A stretch of DNA of 14,355 bases, taken from contig URGA01000052.1 of assembly GCA_900547275.1 (NCBI GenBank), positions 1 through 14,355 of the forward strand. The letters run 5' to 3'. The notes under the pieces were generated by a model. It was not told where the DNA came from, ran no database searches, and was given only the letters and a program-made list of their open reading frames with translations. Positions 7,352-14,161 of the stretch are shown piece after piece (position 1 is the first letter of the stretch; every line of letters begins with the position of its first letter). The position numbers and the translations under genes are program-made. Origin of the DNA: an uncultured Oscillospiraceae bacterium (GTDB taxonomy: Bacteria > Bacillota > Clostridia > Oscillospirales > Acutalibacteraceae).

Positions 7352-9871
7352 ATGGATAATAATGAAATCCGTTATGACAACCAAAAAATTGTTGATGTAG
7401 AAATCAATAAAGAAGTGCGCAAAGCGTTTTTGGATTACTCCATGAGCGTTATTGTTTCCCGTGCGCTGCCGGACGTAAGAGACGGACTGAAGCCTGTTCA
7501 CAGACGTATTCTTTACACTATGTACGAAAACAATCTGTACCCCGACAGAGCGTACAGAAAGTGCGCCGATACAGTCGGCGCCGTACTGGGACGTTACCAT
7601 CCCCACGGTGACGCTTCCGTTTACGACGCAATGGTACGTCTTGCCCAGCCGTTCTCAATGCGCTACACTCTCGTTGACGGCCACGGAAACTTCGGTACAG
7701 TTGACGGCGACCCCGCCGCGGCTTACAGATACACTGAATCAAGAATGAGCAAGATAAGCATGAAGATGCTTGCTGATATCGACAAGGATACAGTTAATTT
7801 CCTGCCCAACTACGACGACCGTCTTAAAGAGCCGGAAGTTCTTCCAACAAGATTTCCGAACCTTCTTGTTAACGGTTCATCAGGTATTGCGGTAGGTATG
7901 GCTACCAACATTCCGCCCCACAATATGCGTGAGGTCATTGACGGAATGTGCTATTTCATTGACAATCCCGATGCTTCCACCGCAGATTTAATGCAGTATA
8001 TCAAAGGCCCGGATTTCCCCACCGCCGGTATTATCATGGGCGCAAGAGGTATCCGCGAGGCTTATGAAACGGGACGAGGCAAAATCTACGTTCGCGCAAG
8101 AGCGGAGATAATTGAATCTAAAGGCGACCGCTACAAGATAGTTGTAACGGAACTGCCCTACCAGGTAAACAAGGCGAGACTTATTACAAATATTGCCGAC
8201 CTTGTGCGCGACAAGCGCCTTGAGGGCATTGCGGATATCAAGGATTTCTCAAACCGCAAGGGTATGCACATTGAAATTACTGTAAAGAGAGACGCAAACG
8301 CTCAGGTAGTTCTCAATAATCTTTACAAGATGACCCAGATGCAGATAACCTTCGGCGTTATCATGATTGCCCTTGTTAACGGCGTTCCGAAAGTGCTTTC
8401 TCTTAAGGAAATGCTTAGAAATTATATCTCTTTCCAGGAAGAGATTATCACACGCCGCACAAAATACGATCTTAAAAAAGCACAGGACCGCGCCCACATT
8501 TTGGAAGGTCTTGCAAGAGCGATAGACATTGTTGACGAGATTATCGCAACTATCCGTGCCTGCAAAGGCGGCCAGGCGGAAGCCAAGCAGGAACTTATCG
8601 CTAAATATGACTTTGACGAGCCCCAGGCGGCGGCAATCGTTGCTTTCAGACTTGGCCAGTTGGCAGGTCTTGAAATAGAGAAAATCCGCAACGAATTGGA
8701 CGAACTCCACGAAAAGATTAAGGATTATCTTGATATTCTTTCAAGCGAAACAAGAATTCTTGAAATCGTTAAGGAAGAAGCCCGCGCCGTAAGCGGCAAA
8801 TTCGGCGACGAAAGACGCACGGAGATTACAGCGGCTTCAGGCGACGTTGACGACGAAGATCTTATTCCCGTTGAGGATTGTATGTTAACTCTTACCACTA
8901 TGGGGTATATGAAACGCCAGACGGTAGATACTTATAAGGCACAGAACCGCGGCGGCAAGGGCATCATGGGTATGTCCAGACGTGACGAAGACGTTGCCAA
9001 GACAATGTTCACCTGCTCTACCCACGATTACATTATGCTCTTTACCAACAAGGGCAAGGTATTCAAGATGAAGGGCTACGAAATTCCCGCGGCTTCCAGA
9101 ACATCAAAGGGAATGAACGTTGTTAACCTGCTTCCCCTTGAAAACGGCGAAAAAATTTCCGCAATGGTTCGCCTTACAGGTGAAAACGAGCGCCACTATC
9201 TTTGCATGGTTACAAAGAACGGCATAATCAAGAGAACAGAAATTAGCCAGTACGAGCATATCCGCAAGAGCGGTATTATCGCTATTAACCTTGACGAGGG
9301 CGACGAGCTTTCATGGGTTGAGATAACCGACGGCAACCGCAATCTTATCGTTGCCACCCACGACGGAATGAGTATCTGCTTTGCAGAAAGCGACGCAAGA
9401 CTTATCGGCAGAACAGCAAGAGGCGTTAAGGCTATTCAGCTTGCCGAGGGCGACTACGTTGTGGGCTTCTCAGTTGTGCTTGACGGCTATCAGCTTCTTA
9501 CCGTTTCTGAAACGGGTTACGGAAGAAAGAGCCAGTTCTCCGATTACCGCGTTCAGTCAAGAGCCGGCAAGGGTCTTATCAACTACCGCACCGCTCAGTA
9601 CGGAAAGGTTGCTATGATTGCGCCCGTCTGCGACGACAACGACGTAATTATGATTTCCTCAGAGGGTATCATTATTCGTACCCCTGTCAGCCAGATATCT
9701 GAATTCCAGCGTCCGTCAAAGGGCGTGCGTGTAATGCGCGTTTCCGACAGCGACAGAGTTGTAACTCTCTCTGTTGTTGAACACGCCGAGCCGGAGGAAG
9801 AAACCGAAAACGGCGAGGGCGAACAGGAAAATTCAGAAAATATTTCCAATACGACAGAAACCGACAAATAA
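7352..9871 (+). CDS. gyrA: DNA gyrase subunit A
   Basis: GyrA cuts and rejoins DNA and wraps it through its C-terminal pinwheel. The start at 7352 is preferred because AGGAG at 7338-7342 lies 9 nt upstream; an in-frame ATG at 7343 directly abuts that site and is unlikely. The product is 839 aa. The catalytic tyrosine is Tyr127 in AAAYRYTE. The quinolone-determining region reads HPHGDASVYDA: the residue matching E. coli Ser83 is Ala88, and the match for Asp87 is Asp92. The GyrA box QNRGGKG at 531-537 separates it from ParC. The C-terminal wrapping domain is followed by an acidic tail (about 810-839) rich in Glu and Asn. A 6-bp hairpin with a TTTT loop (7320-7335) lies just before the ribosome site. 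Confidence 0.98.
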   Translation: MDNNEIRYDNQKIVDVEINKEVRKAFLDYSMSVIVSRALPDVRDGLKPVHRRILYTMYENNLYPDRAYRKCADTVGAVLGRYHPHGDASVYDAMVRLAQPFSMRYTLVDGHGNFGTVDGDPAAAYRYTESRMSKISMKMLADIDKDTVNFLPNYDDRLKEPEVLPTRFPNLLVNGSSGIAVGMATNIPPHNMREVIDGMCYFIDNPDASTADLMQYIKGPDFPTAGIIMGARGIREAYETGRGKIYVRARAEIIESKGDRYKIVVTELPYQVNKARLITNIADLVRDKRLEGIADIKDFSNRKGMHIEITVKRDANAQVVLNNLYKMTQMQITFGVIMIALVNGVPKVLSLKEMLRNYISFQEEIITRRTKYDLKKAQDRAHILEGLARAIDIVDEIIATIRACKGGQAEAKQELIAKYDFDEPQAAAIVAFRLGQLAGLEIEKIRNELDELHEKIKDYLDILSSETRILEIVKEEARAVSGKFGDERRTEITAASGDVDDEDLIPVEDCMLTLTTMGYMKRQTVDTYKAQNRGGKGIMGMSRRDEDVAKTMFTCSTHDYIMLFTNKGKVFKMKGYEIPAASRTSKGMNVVNLLPLENGEKISAMVRLTGENERHYLCMVTKNGIIKRTEISQYEHIRKSGIIAINLDEGDELSWVEITDGNRNLIVATHDGMSICFAESDARLIGRTARGVKAIQLAEGDYVVGFSVVLDGYQLLTVSETGYGRKSQFSDYRVQSRAGKGLINYRTAQYGKVAMIAPVCDDNDVIMISSEGIIIRTPVSQISEFQRPSKGVRVMRVSDSDRVVTLSVVEHAEPEEETENGEGEQENSENISNTTETDK

Positions 9872-9925
9872 AGGACAATAACCACACTGCGTGTCTTTAA
9901 ACATTAAAATTTTACAGTTTTCGTA

Positions 9926-9954
9926 TTGTAATACCTTACGAAATGAAGTATAAT
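9926..9954 (+). promoter_or_regulatory. Promoter of the LCP gene
   Basis: TTGTAA at 9926-9931 and a perfect TATAAT at 9949-9954 are separated by 17 bp, the best spacing for a sigma-A promoter. Transcription would begin near 9961, leaving a leader of about 125 nt. No strong terminator was seen between the gyrA stop and this promoter, so some readthrough from the gyrase operon is possible. An 8-bp inverted repeat, ACTGCGTG at 9886-9893 and CACGCAGT at 9973-9980, flanks the promoter; its meaning is unknown. Confidence 0.65.
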
Positions 9955-9960
9955 TATCGA

Positions 9961-10085
9961 AACGTTTTTAGTCACGCAGTTTTTTATTGCATAAAAGAAA
10001 TGTGCCGTAGTGTAAAAATCTGTACTGATTTTTATGTGCTTTGCGGGCAAATCTTTACTTTAGTATGCAAAGAGGAGTTCGTTTC
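9961..10085 (+). promoter_or_regulatory. Structured 5' leader of the LCP gene
   Basis: The expected leader can form an 8-bp AT-rich hairpin: 10013-10020 pairs with 10027-10034 around a TGTACT loop. Downstream, TTTG at 10040-10043 can pair locally with CAAA at 10048-10051. Alternatively CTTTGC at 10039-10044 can pair with GCAAAG at 10067-10072, which would partly cover the ribosome site AGGAG (10073-10077). These pairings exclude each other. No known riboswitch class was recognised. An attenuation or translation-control role is inferred only. Confidence 0.3.
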
Positions 10086-11960
10086 ATGGCAAAAGAAACG
10101 TATAATGTTGACGATATTCTTTCCGAAGTAAAACGACACCGTGAGCAGGAAAAGGTGAGGCAGGAACAGGAGCTGAGAAGAAGCTCAGCGGCGCCTGCAG
10201 GGGAAGTAAAGCCCAGAGTAGCTGCTCAGCCGAAACCGCAGAATGCGCCACAGGCGGCAAAGCCGGTTCACCAGGAAGTGCGCAGAGCTCAGGAGACGTC
10301 TTCGGTAAGTGAAATAAAAAAATCAGCCCCGAAACCAGCTGAGCAAAAGCCTGCTGAAAAAATAAATCAGCAGAAGCCGGTTTCTAAGCCTCAGGAAAGC
10401 AAGCCTGCAGTCAAAGCGCAGCAGCAGAAACCTGCCGAAAGACAGCAGGAGAGAAAGAACGCTGAGAAAATTCAGGAAGCAAGAGCGGAAAAGAAAGTTC
10501 AGGCTCCCGTAAAAGCGGCTGAAGAGAAAAAAGCCGCTGCCGCAAGTCAGGCTGTACCCAAGGCTGAAAAGAGAGCCGTTTCGGCTCCCGCGCCTAAGGA
10601 AGAAGCCCCGATGTCAGTAACGGAGAAAATTGAAGTTCCGCCTCTGGAGCCGGTTAACTTCAACCGTCAGCCCAGCAAGGAAGAAAGGGACGAAATGATC
10701 GACCTGTTTTCCGCAGGCGGCAACGAAGCTCTTGAACCTGACAAAAAAGGCAAGAAGAAGAAAAAAGACAAAAAGAATAAAGACGGCAAGACTTTGTGGC
10801 GCAGCACAAAACAGGGCAAAATCGTTTTGTCGATAATCTCGGTATTGCTTGTGCTTATTATCGGATTATCTGTTTTCGCGGTATGCTACTTCAACGGTCT
10901 GCTGGGTAAGTTCACCGACGACACCGAGGATTACAAGAAAACGGAAACCTCTTATAACGGAATGGACTTCCTTAAAGAGAACTTCCCCGCTATTGAAGAA
11001 ATGTCTGCCAGCGAGGCAACCACTTATAAGGAATACCTCAAGAGCTGGTATAAAAACGGCGACCCGGTAAGCTCAACCCATGTTAAGAATATAATGCTTA
11101 TAGGCGAGGACACAAGAGAGGAAGAAATAACAGATACCTCCCGCGCAGACTCGGCGATTATCGCCAGCGTTAATATAGACACGGGCAAAATTACTCTTAC
11201 TTCTGTATTGCGCGACCTTTATGTTTATTATGAAGTTGACGGCGAAGGCCAGTACGGAAAGATAAACGAAGCGGCGTCTCTCGGCGGAATGGAAGAATAT
11301 ATCCGCACCGTTGAGCGCTACTACAAGGTTCAGATAGACAACTACGCCGTTGTTAACTTTGCAAGTTTCCCGAAAATCATTGACTCTCTCGGCGGAGTAG
11401 AGGTTGAGATTGAGGACAGAGAGATAAACGAGATAAATTCACACCCCAATCGTTACGGCAATGTTTATATTGAAAAAACATACGACGGAACAGAAGGTGT
11501 TATGACGCTTGACGGCGAGCAGGCGCTGGCTTTCTGCCGTATCCGTAAGATTGACTCCGACAACGCCCGTTCAGACAGACAGAAAACAGTTTTGCTGGCG
11601 CTGTTCAACAAGATGAAAGGCGCTTCAAAAACAGAACTGCTTAAAGTAGTCAACGACCTTGTTGGTTATGTTTATACCGGCTACAGCAAGAAAGAACTTG
11701 TTTCACTGGCGACTTACGCCCTGAGCAACGGCTGGCTCAACTACGAGACCCAGACCATAAACGTTCCCACCACTGAGAACGCCAACGGCGGCAATTACCT
11801 TATCGGTCAGTCATACGTTACGCCGTGTTCCTCAAGCCAGGGCATCTGGCTCTGGAAATCAGATATTCCGGAAGACGCTTATCAGATTCAGATGCTGATC
11901 TACGGCAAGAGCAATATCACACTGGCGGAAAACCGCTGCAACTACTGCGAATTGCTGTAA
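10086..11960 (+). CDS. LytR-CpsA-Psr (LCP) family cell-wall protein
   Basis: LCP enzymes transfer lipid-linked glycopolymers such as teichoic acids or capsule chains to peptidoglycan outside the membrane. The start at 10086 has AGGAG 8 nt upstream; an in-frame TTG at 10041 is rejected. The 624-aa protein begins with YNVDDILSEVKRHREQEK (6-23), then a long disordered stretch (about 24-200) rich in Lys, Pro, Ala, Gln and Glu with repeated QKPAE/KPAEQ-like units. A strongly basic patch (KKGKKKKKDKKNKDGK, 220-235) precedes one membrane segment (about 246-268), so the tail is cytoplasmic and the LCP domain (about 332-510) is external. LCP hallmarks are GEDTR at 340-344, SRADSA at 352-357, SVLRDLYV at 373-380 and CRIRKIDSDNARSDRQ at 484-499. 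The residues after 520 are less typical. Paralogues are common in Firmicutes, so no specific gene name is given. Confidence 0.9.
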   Translation: MAKETYNVDDILSEVKRHREQEKVRQEQELRRSSAAPAGEVKPRVAAQPKPQNAPQAAKPVHQEVRRAQETSSVSEIKKSAPKPAEQKPAEKINQQKPVSKPQESKPAVKAQQQKPAERQQERKNAEKIQEARAEKKVQAPVKAAEEKKAAAASQAVPKAEKRAVSAPAPKEEAPMSVTEKIEVPPLEPVNFNRQPSKEERDEMIDLFSAGGNEALEPDKKGKKKKKDKKNKDGKTLWRSTKQGKIVLSIISVLLVLIIGLSVFAVCYFNGLLGKFTDDTEDYKKTETSYNGMDFLKENFPAIEEMSASEATTYKEYLKSWYKNGDPVSSTHVKNIMLIGEDTREEEITDTSRADSAIIASVNIDTGKITLTSVLRDLYVYYEVDGEGQYGKINEAASLGGMEEYIRTVERYYKVQIDNYAVVNFASFPKIIDSLGGVEVEIEDREINEINSHPNRYGNVYIEKTYDGTEGVMTLDGEQALAFCRIRKIDSDNARSDRQKTVLLALFNKMKGASKTELLKVVNDLVGYVYTGYSKKELVSLATYALSNGWLNYETQTINVPTTENANGGNYLIGQSYVTPCSSSQGIWLWKSDIPEDAYQIQMLIYGKSNITLAENRCNYCELL

Positions 11961-11976
11961 CAGAATAATAAAAAAT

Positions 11977-12011
11977 AAAAGACTTCGTTCAGATGAGCGA
12001 AGTCTTTTTTT
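11977..12011. terminator. Bidirectional intrinsic terminator
   Basis: 11977-11987 pairs fully with 11998-12008 (AAAAGACTTCG against CGAAGTCTTTT). Three further inner pairs leave the tetraloop AGAT, for a 14-bp stem. A T-run ends the plus-strand copy, and the minus strand also has T-rich sequence after the stem. It sits 17 nt after the LCP stop and 11 nt from the end of the convergent phosphatase gene, so it probably serves both. Confidence 0.92.
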
Positions 12012-12021
12012 GCGCTGATTT

Positions 12022-12663
12022 TCAGTCTGTTGTTTTTTCAAGATCCGCAAGGGACGCAGGGGCAGTGTCAATCACTTCGATTTTATTTGTCTGCATCCAG
12101 AGCGACGGAGTTATTCTTAGTTTGTAGCCGTAGCCGGCGTCCATCTGCCAGTGTGCCATTGGCGCTTCAGGCAGACCGTAGCAGGAAAGGATAGTCATAA
12201 GTACTCCCGCGTGGCCGACGATGGCAAAAGTCTGGGTTCCTGTTTTGATACAGCCTTCAACGATTTTTTCAAAGGCGGCGCAGACGCGGTGGATAAATTC
12301 TGCGTTGCTTTCGCCGAAGGGCGGACGAGCGTGCATATCGCCTTTAAGCCATGCGCTGAAATCTTCGTTGTTTTCAAGCTCAGCCGCCGTTCTCTCTTCA
12401 AACTCGCCGAAATTATATTCGATAAGGTCGTCGATTGTAATCAATTTGTTATAAGGAAACATTATTTTTGCGCTGTCAAGGCAGCGTTTTAACGGAGAGG
12501 AAAAAACGGCGTCCACCTCAGGATAATGAAGGGTCGCTTTTATCTTCTTGAGGCTCTGTATACTATCACTAGTTAAAGGATAGTCGGTATGCCCAATATA
12601 CTGTGCGTTGATATTGCCTTTCGTCAATCCGTGGCGAAACAGGTAAACAGTGTAGGATTTCAT
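12022..12663 (-). CDS. Histidine phosphatase family protein
   Basis: This 213-aa protein belongs to the phosphoglycerate mutase-like histidine phosphatase superfamily. The phospho-accepting histidine lies in LFRHGLTKGN (Arg10, His11), SSPLKRCLDSA (55-65) supplies Arg60, and the second histidine is His151 in IVGHAGVL. EYNFGEFEER (82-91) holds the usual acidic residue. Members include alpha-ribazole phosphatase (CobC) and phosphoglycerate mutases; no cobalamin gene is nearby, so the substrate is unknown. AAGGAG at 12672-12677 (minus strand) lies 8 nt before the ATG. It is transcribed divergently from the XRE gene and convergently with the LCP gene. Confidence 0.88.
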   Translation of the reverse strand: MKSYTVYLFRHGLTKGNINAQYIGHTDYPLTSDSIQSLKKIKATLHYPEVDAVFSSPLKRCLDSAKIMFPYNKLITIDDLIEYNFGEFEERTAAELENNEDFSAWLKGDMHARPPFGESNAEFIHRVCAAFEKIVEGCIKTGTQTFAIVGHAGVLMTILSCYGLPEAPMAHWQMDAGYGYKLRITPSLWMQTNKIEVIDTAPASLADLEKTTD

Positions 12664-12688
12664 AATAATTACTCCTTAGCATAGGAAA

Positions 12689-12709
12689 ATTGTTACAATA
12701 GGATAACAA
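12689..12709. promoter_or_regulatory. Palindromic site upstream of the phosphatase gene
   Basis: ATTGTTACAAT at 12689-12699 is an 11-bp palindrome with a one-base centre. It overlaps a second inverted repeat, TTGTTA at 12690-12695 and TAACAA at 12704-12709. The site lies about 26 bp upstream of the phosphatase start codon and could be an operator or part of its promoter. No convincing -35/-10 pair for the minus-strand gene was found. Confidence 0.35.
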
Positions 12710-12722
12710 AAAAAATTAGGAC

Positions 12723-12751
12723 TTTACAAAGAGTAATAACAGTATTATAAT
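12723..12751 (+). promoter_or_regulatory. Promoter of the XRE regulator gene
   Basis: TTTACA at 12723-12728 and a perfect TATAAT at 12746-12751 are spaced by 17 bp. This is one of the best promoters in the window. Transcription would start near 12758, giving a short leader of about 24 nt before the ATG at 12782. Confidence 0.75.
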
Positions 12752-12754
12752 ACT
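12741..12754. promoter_or_regulatory. 14-bp perfect palindrome over the -10 (candidate operator)
   Basis: AGTATTATAATACT is identical to its reverse complement and contains the -10 TATAAT of the XRE gene. A dimeric helix-turn-helix protein bound here would block polymerase, so autorepression by the downstream XRE protein is a reasonable inference. Part of the symmetry is forced by the TATAAT core, which tempers the call. Confidence 0.4.
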
Positions 12755-12781
12755 CGTTGTAATATCAATGGGGGGGTTCAG

Positions 12782-13450
12782 ATGGACACCGAAAAAGAAC
12801 ATACCGAACGTAAAAGAAAAACAAGCAGGGAGAAAAGCGAAAAGGTTTCAAAATTCGCCGCAAAGCTGTCTCAGCTCCGCAAGGAGAGAGGAATAAGCCA
12901 GAAGAAGGCGGCGGCCGATCTCGGAATAAGCCAGGCGCTTCTTTCCCATTATGAAAAAGGCATTCGTGAATGCGGACTTGATTTTGTTATAAAATGCAGT
13001 TCGTATTACGGCGTAACATCAGATTATCTTCTGGGTATTTCCGACAGCCGAAACGGACTTGACTCCGCTTATTTTGATTCTATTGACAAATCGGACGACG
13101 GCATGTCCCTGGGCAATTTGAGCCAGGCAACAAGAATTCTTCTTGAGACAGCCGCCGCAGTTTCACAGCAGGGAGCCACAAAGTATCTTTACGATTACTA
13201 TATGCTCAGCCTTTACCGCGGAGCGCTTTCCCTTGCAAAAGCGGGAGTTCTTCCCCGTGAAATGTTTAAGCTGGACTACAATCTCGGCAGAGAACTTGCT
13301 TCAGCGGCAATCGCACTTCAGGACGCGCGCTTTGTTTTCATTGAGGACAAGTCCAGAACAGGAGCAGACCTTACGGAAAAAACCGCTCTCCACTCCCTTA
13401 TTGAAGAGGCGGAGGAATATATCCTCAACAACTTCATTCTTACCGAATGA
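12782..13450 (+). CDS. XRE-family helix-turn-helix transcriptional regulator
   Basis: This 222-aa protein has a basic N-terminal tail (about 1-24), then an XRE/Cro-type helix-turn-helix at about 25-85. Its core is LSQLRKERGISQKKAAADLG followed by ISQALLSHYEKGIRECG, ending with the usual YYGVTSDYLLG. The C-terminal half (about 95-222) is a predicted helical region of no recognised family and may sense a signal or form dimers. The upstream ribosome site is odd: a run of seven G (12770-12776) ends 5 nt before the ATG instead of a normal AGGAGG. The gene converges with mtnN across a 3-nt gap. It is not phage-linked in this window. The regulated genes are unknown; its own promoter and the divergent phosphatase are the nearest candidates. 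Confidence 0.88.
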   Translation: MDTEKEHTERKRKTSREKSEKVSKFAAKLSQLRKERGISQKKAAADLGISQALLSHYEKGIRECGLDFVIKCSSYYGVTSDYLLGISDSRNGLDSAYFDSIDKSDDGMSLGNLSQATRILLETAAAVSQQGATKYLYDYYMLSLYRGALSLAKAGVLPREMFKLDYNLGRELASAAIALQDARFVFIEDKSRTGADLTEKTALHSLIEEAEEYILNNFILTE

Positions 13451-13453
13451 CCG

Positions 13454-14161
13454 TCAGAACAGAGTTAACTGTTCCTGCTGGGTCTCAATAAGCTTAGTAA
13501 TTATCGTCGCAGACATATCTGCGGCGATTTTTTTGAATGTGGGATAATCAATGGCGGCGTTTTCGTCTCCTCCGTCGCTTATTGACCTAAGCACGGCGAA
13601 GGGAATATTGTTTGCACTGCAAACGTGACCGATTGCTCCCCCCTCCATTTCTCCGCAGATAGCGCCGAAGTCATTGGCTATCTCCTTTTTCTGCTGAGCA
13701 TTTCCGATAAACGTGTCGCCGCTGGCAACGGTTCCGCGGTGAATTCTTTCGCCGCTGTTGATAGCGGTTCTCGCCAGCAGTTCCGAAAGCTGAGGGTCGG
13801 TGGGTATTTTTATCATATTGATACCGTTTATATAACCTTTCGGTTCGCCCAGAGCGGTTATGTCAATATCGTACTGGCACACGTCTGTGGCGATAACGAT
13901 ATTTTTAATAATGACTTTCGGGTCAAGGGAGCAGGCAACGCCCACGTTGATTATTTTGTCAACGTCGAATTTGTCTATCATTGCCTGGGTGCACAGTGCG
14001 GCGTTTACCTTGCCCGGCGAACAGCGGGCAACGGTAACCATAACGTTTTCAATATAGCCGGTAACGAATTCGGCGCCTGCCGCTCGGGTTATTACACCGT
14101 CTTTGATTTTTGCTTTGATGGCGTCAACTTCAACGTCCATCGCTCCGATTATTCCCAGCAT
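13454..14161 (-). CDS. mtnN: 5'-methylthioadenosine/S-adenosylhomocysteine nucleosidase
   Basis: This enzyme cleaves the N-glycosidic bond of methylthioadenosine and S-adenosylhomocysteine, recycling methyl-donor waste and feeding the route to autoinducer-2. The 235-aa length fits the family. Visible landmarks are IIGAMDVEV (Glu11 matching E. coli Glu12), the EMEG motif at 171-174 and SISDGGD with the catalytic Asp196. Some pocket segments differ from E. coli: ARCSPGKV (45-52) for the usual SGIGKV, VACSL (75-79) for SAGGL, and QYDID (96-100) for YHDAD. Similar changes occur in clostridial members as far as I recall. GGAGG at 14168-14172 lies 6 nt before the ATG. The start overlaps the VanZ-like gene by 32 nt, and the stop is 3 nt from the XRE stop. 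Confidence 0.88.
   Translation of the reverse strand: MLGIIGAMDVEVDAIKAKIKDGVITRAAGAEFVTGYIENVMVTVARCSPGKVNAALCTQAMIDKFDVDKIINVGVACSLDPKVIIKNIVIATDVCQYDIDITALGEPKGYINGINMIKIPTDPQLSELLARTAINSGERIHRGTVASGDTFIGNAQQKKEIANDFGAICGEMEGGAIGHVCSANNIPFAVLRSISDGGDENAAIDYPTFKKIAADMSATIITKLIETQQEQLTLF
13503..13534 (+). terminator. Intrinsic terminator of the XRE gene, inside mtnN antisense
   Basis: 13503-13513 pairs with 13518-13528 over 11 bp with one G-T wobble (13507 with 13524) and the tetraloop CATA. A run of seven T (13528-13534) follows directly. The structure has the form of a strong Rho-independent terminator for plus-strand transcription and begins 53 nt after the XRE stop. The same bases encode about residues 212-220 of the minus-strand mtnN gene. 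Confidence 0.8.

Noticed and set aside
9884..9899. Possible gyrA terminator (ACAC / GTGT, then CTTT)
   Set aside because: A 4-bp stem with a 3-nt loop and three T is too weak to call.
10041..10085. TTG at 10041 as the LCP gene start
   Set aside because: No ribosome site precedes it, whereas ATG at 10086 has AGGAG 8 nt upstream.
13457..13474. GAACAG / CTGTTC hairpin between the XRE and mtnN stops
   Set aside because: No T-run follows on either strand; it may be coding coincidence at the end of mtnN.
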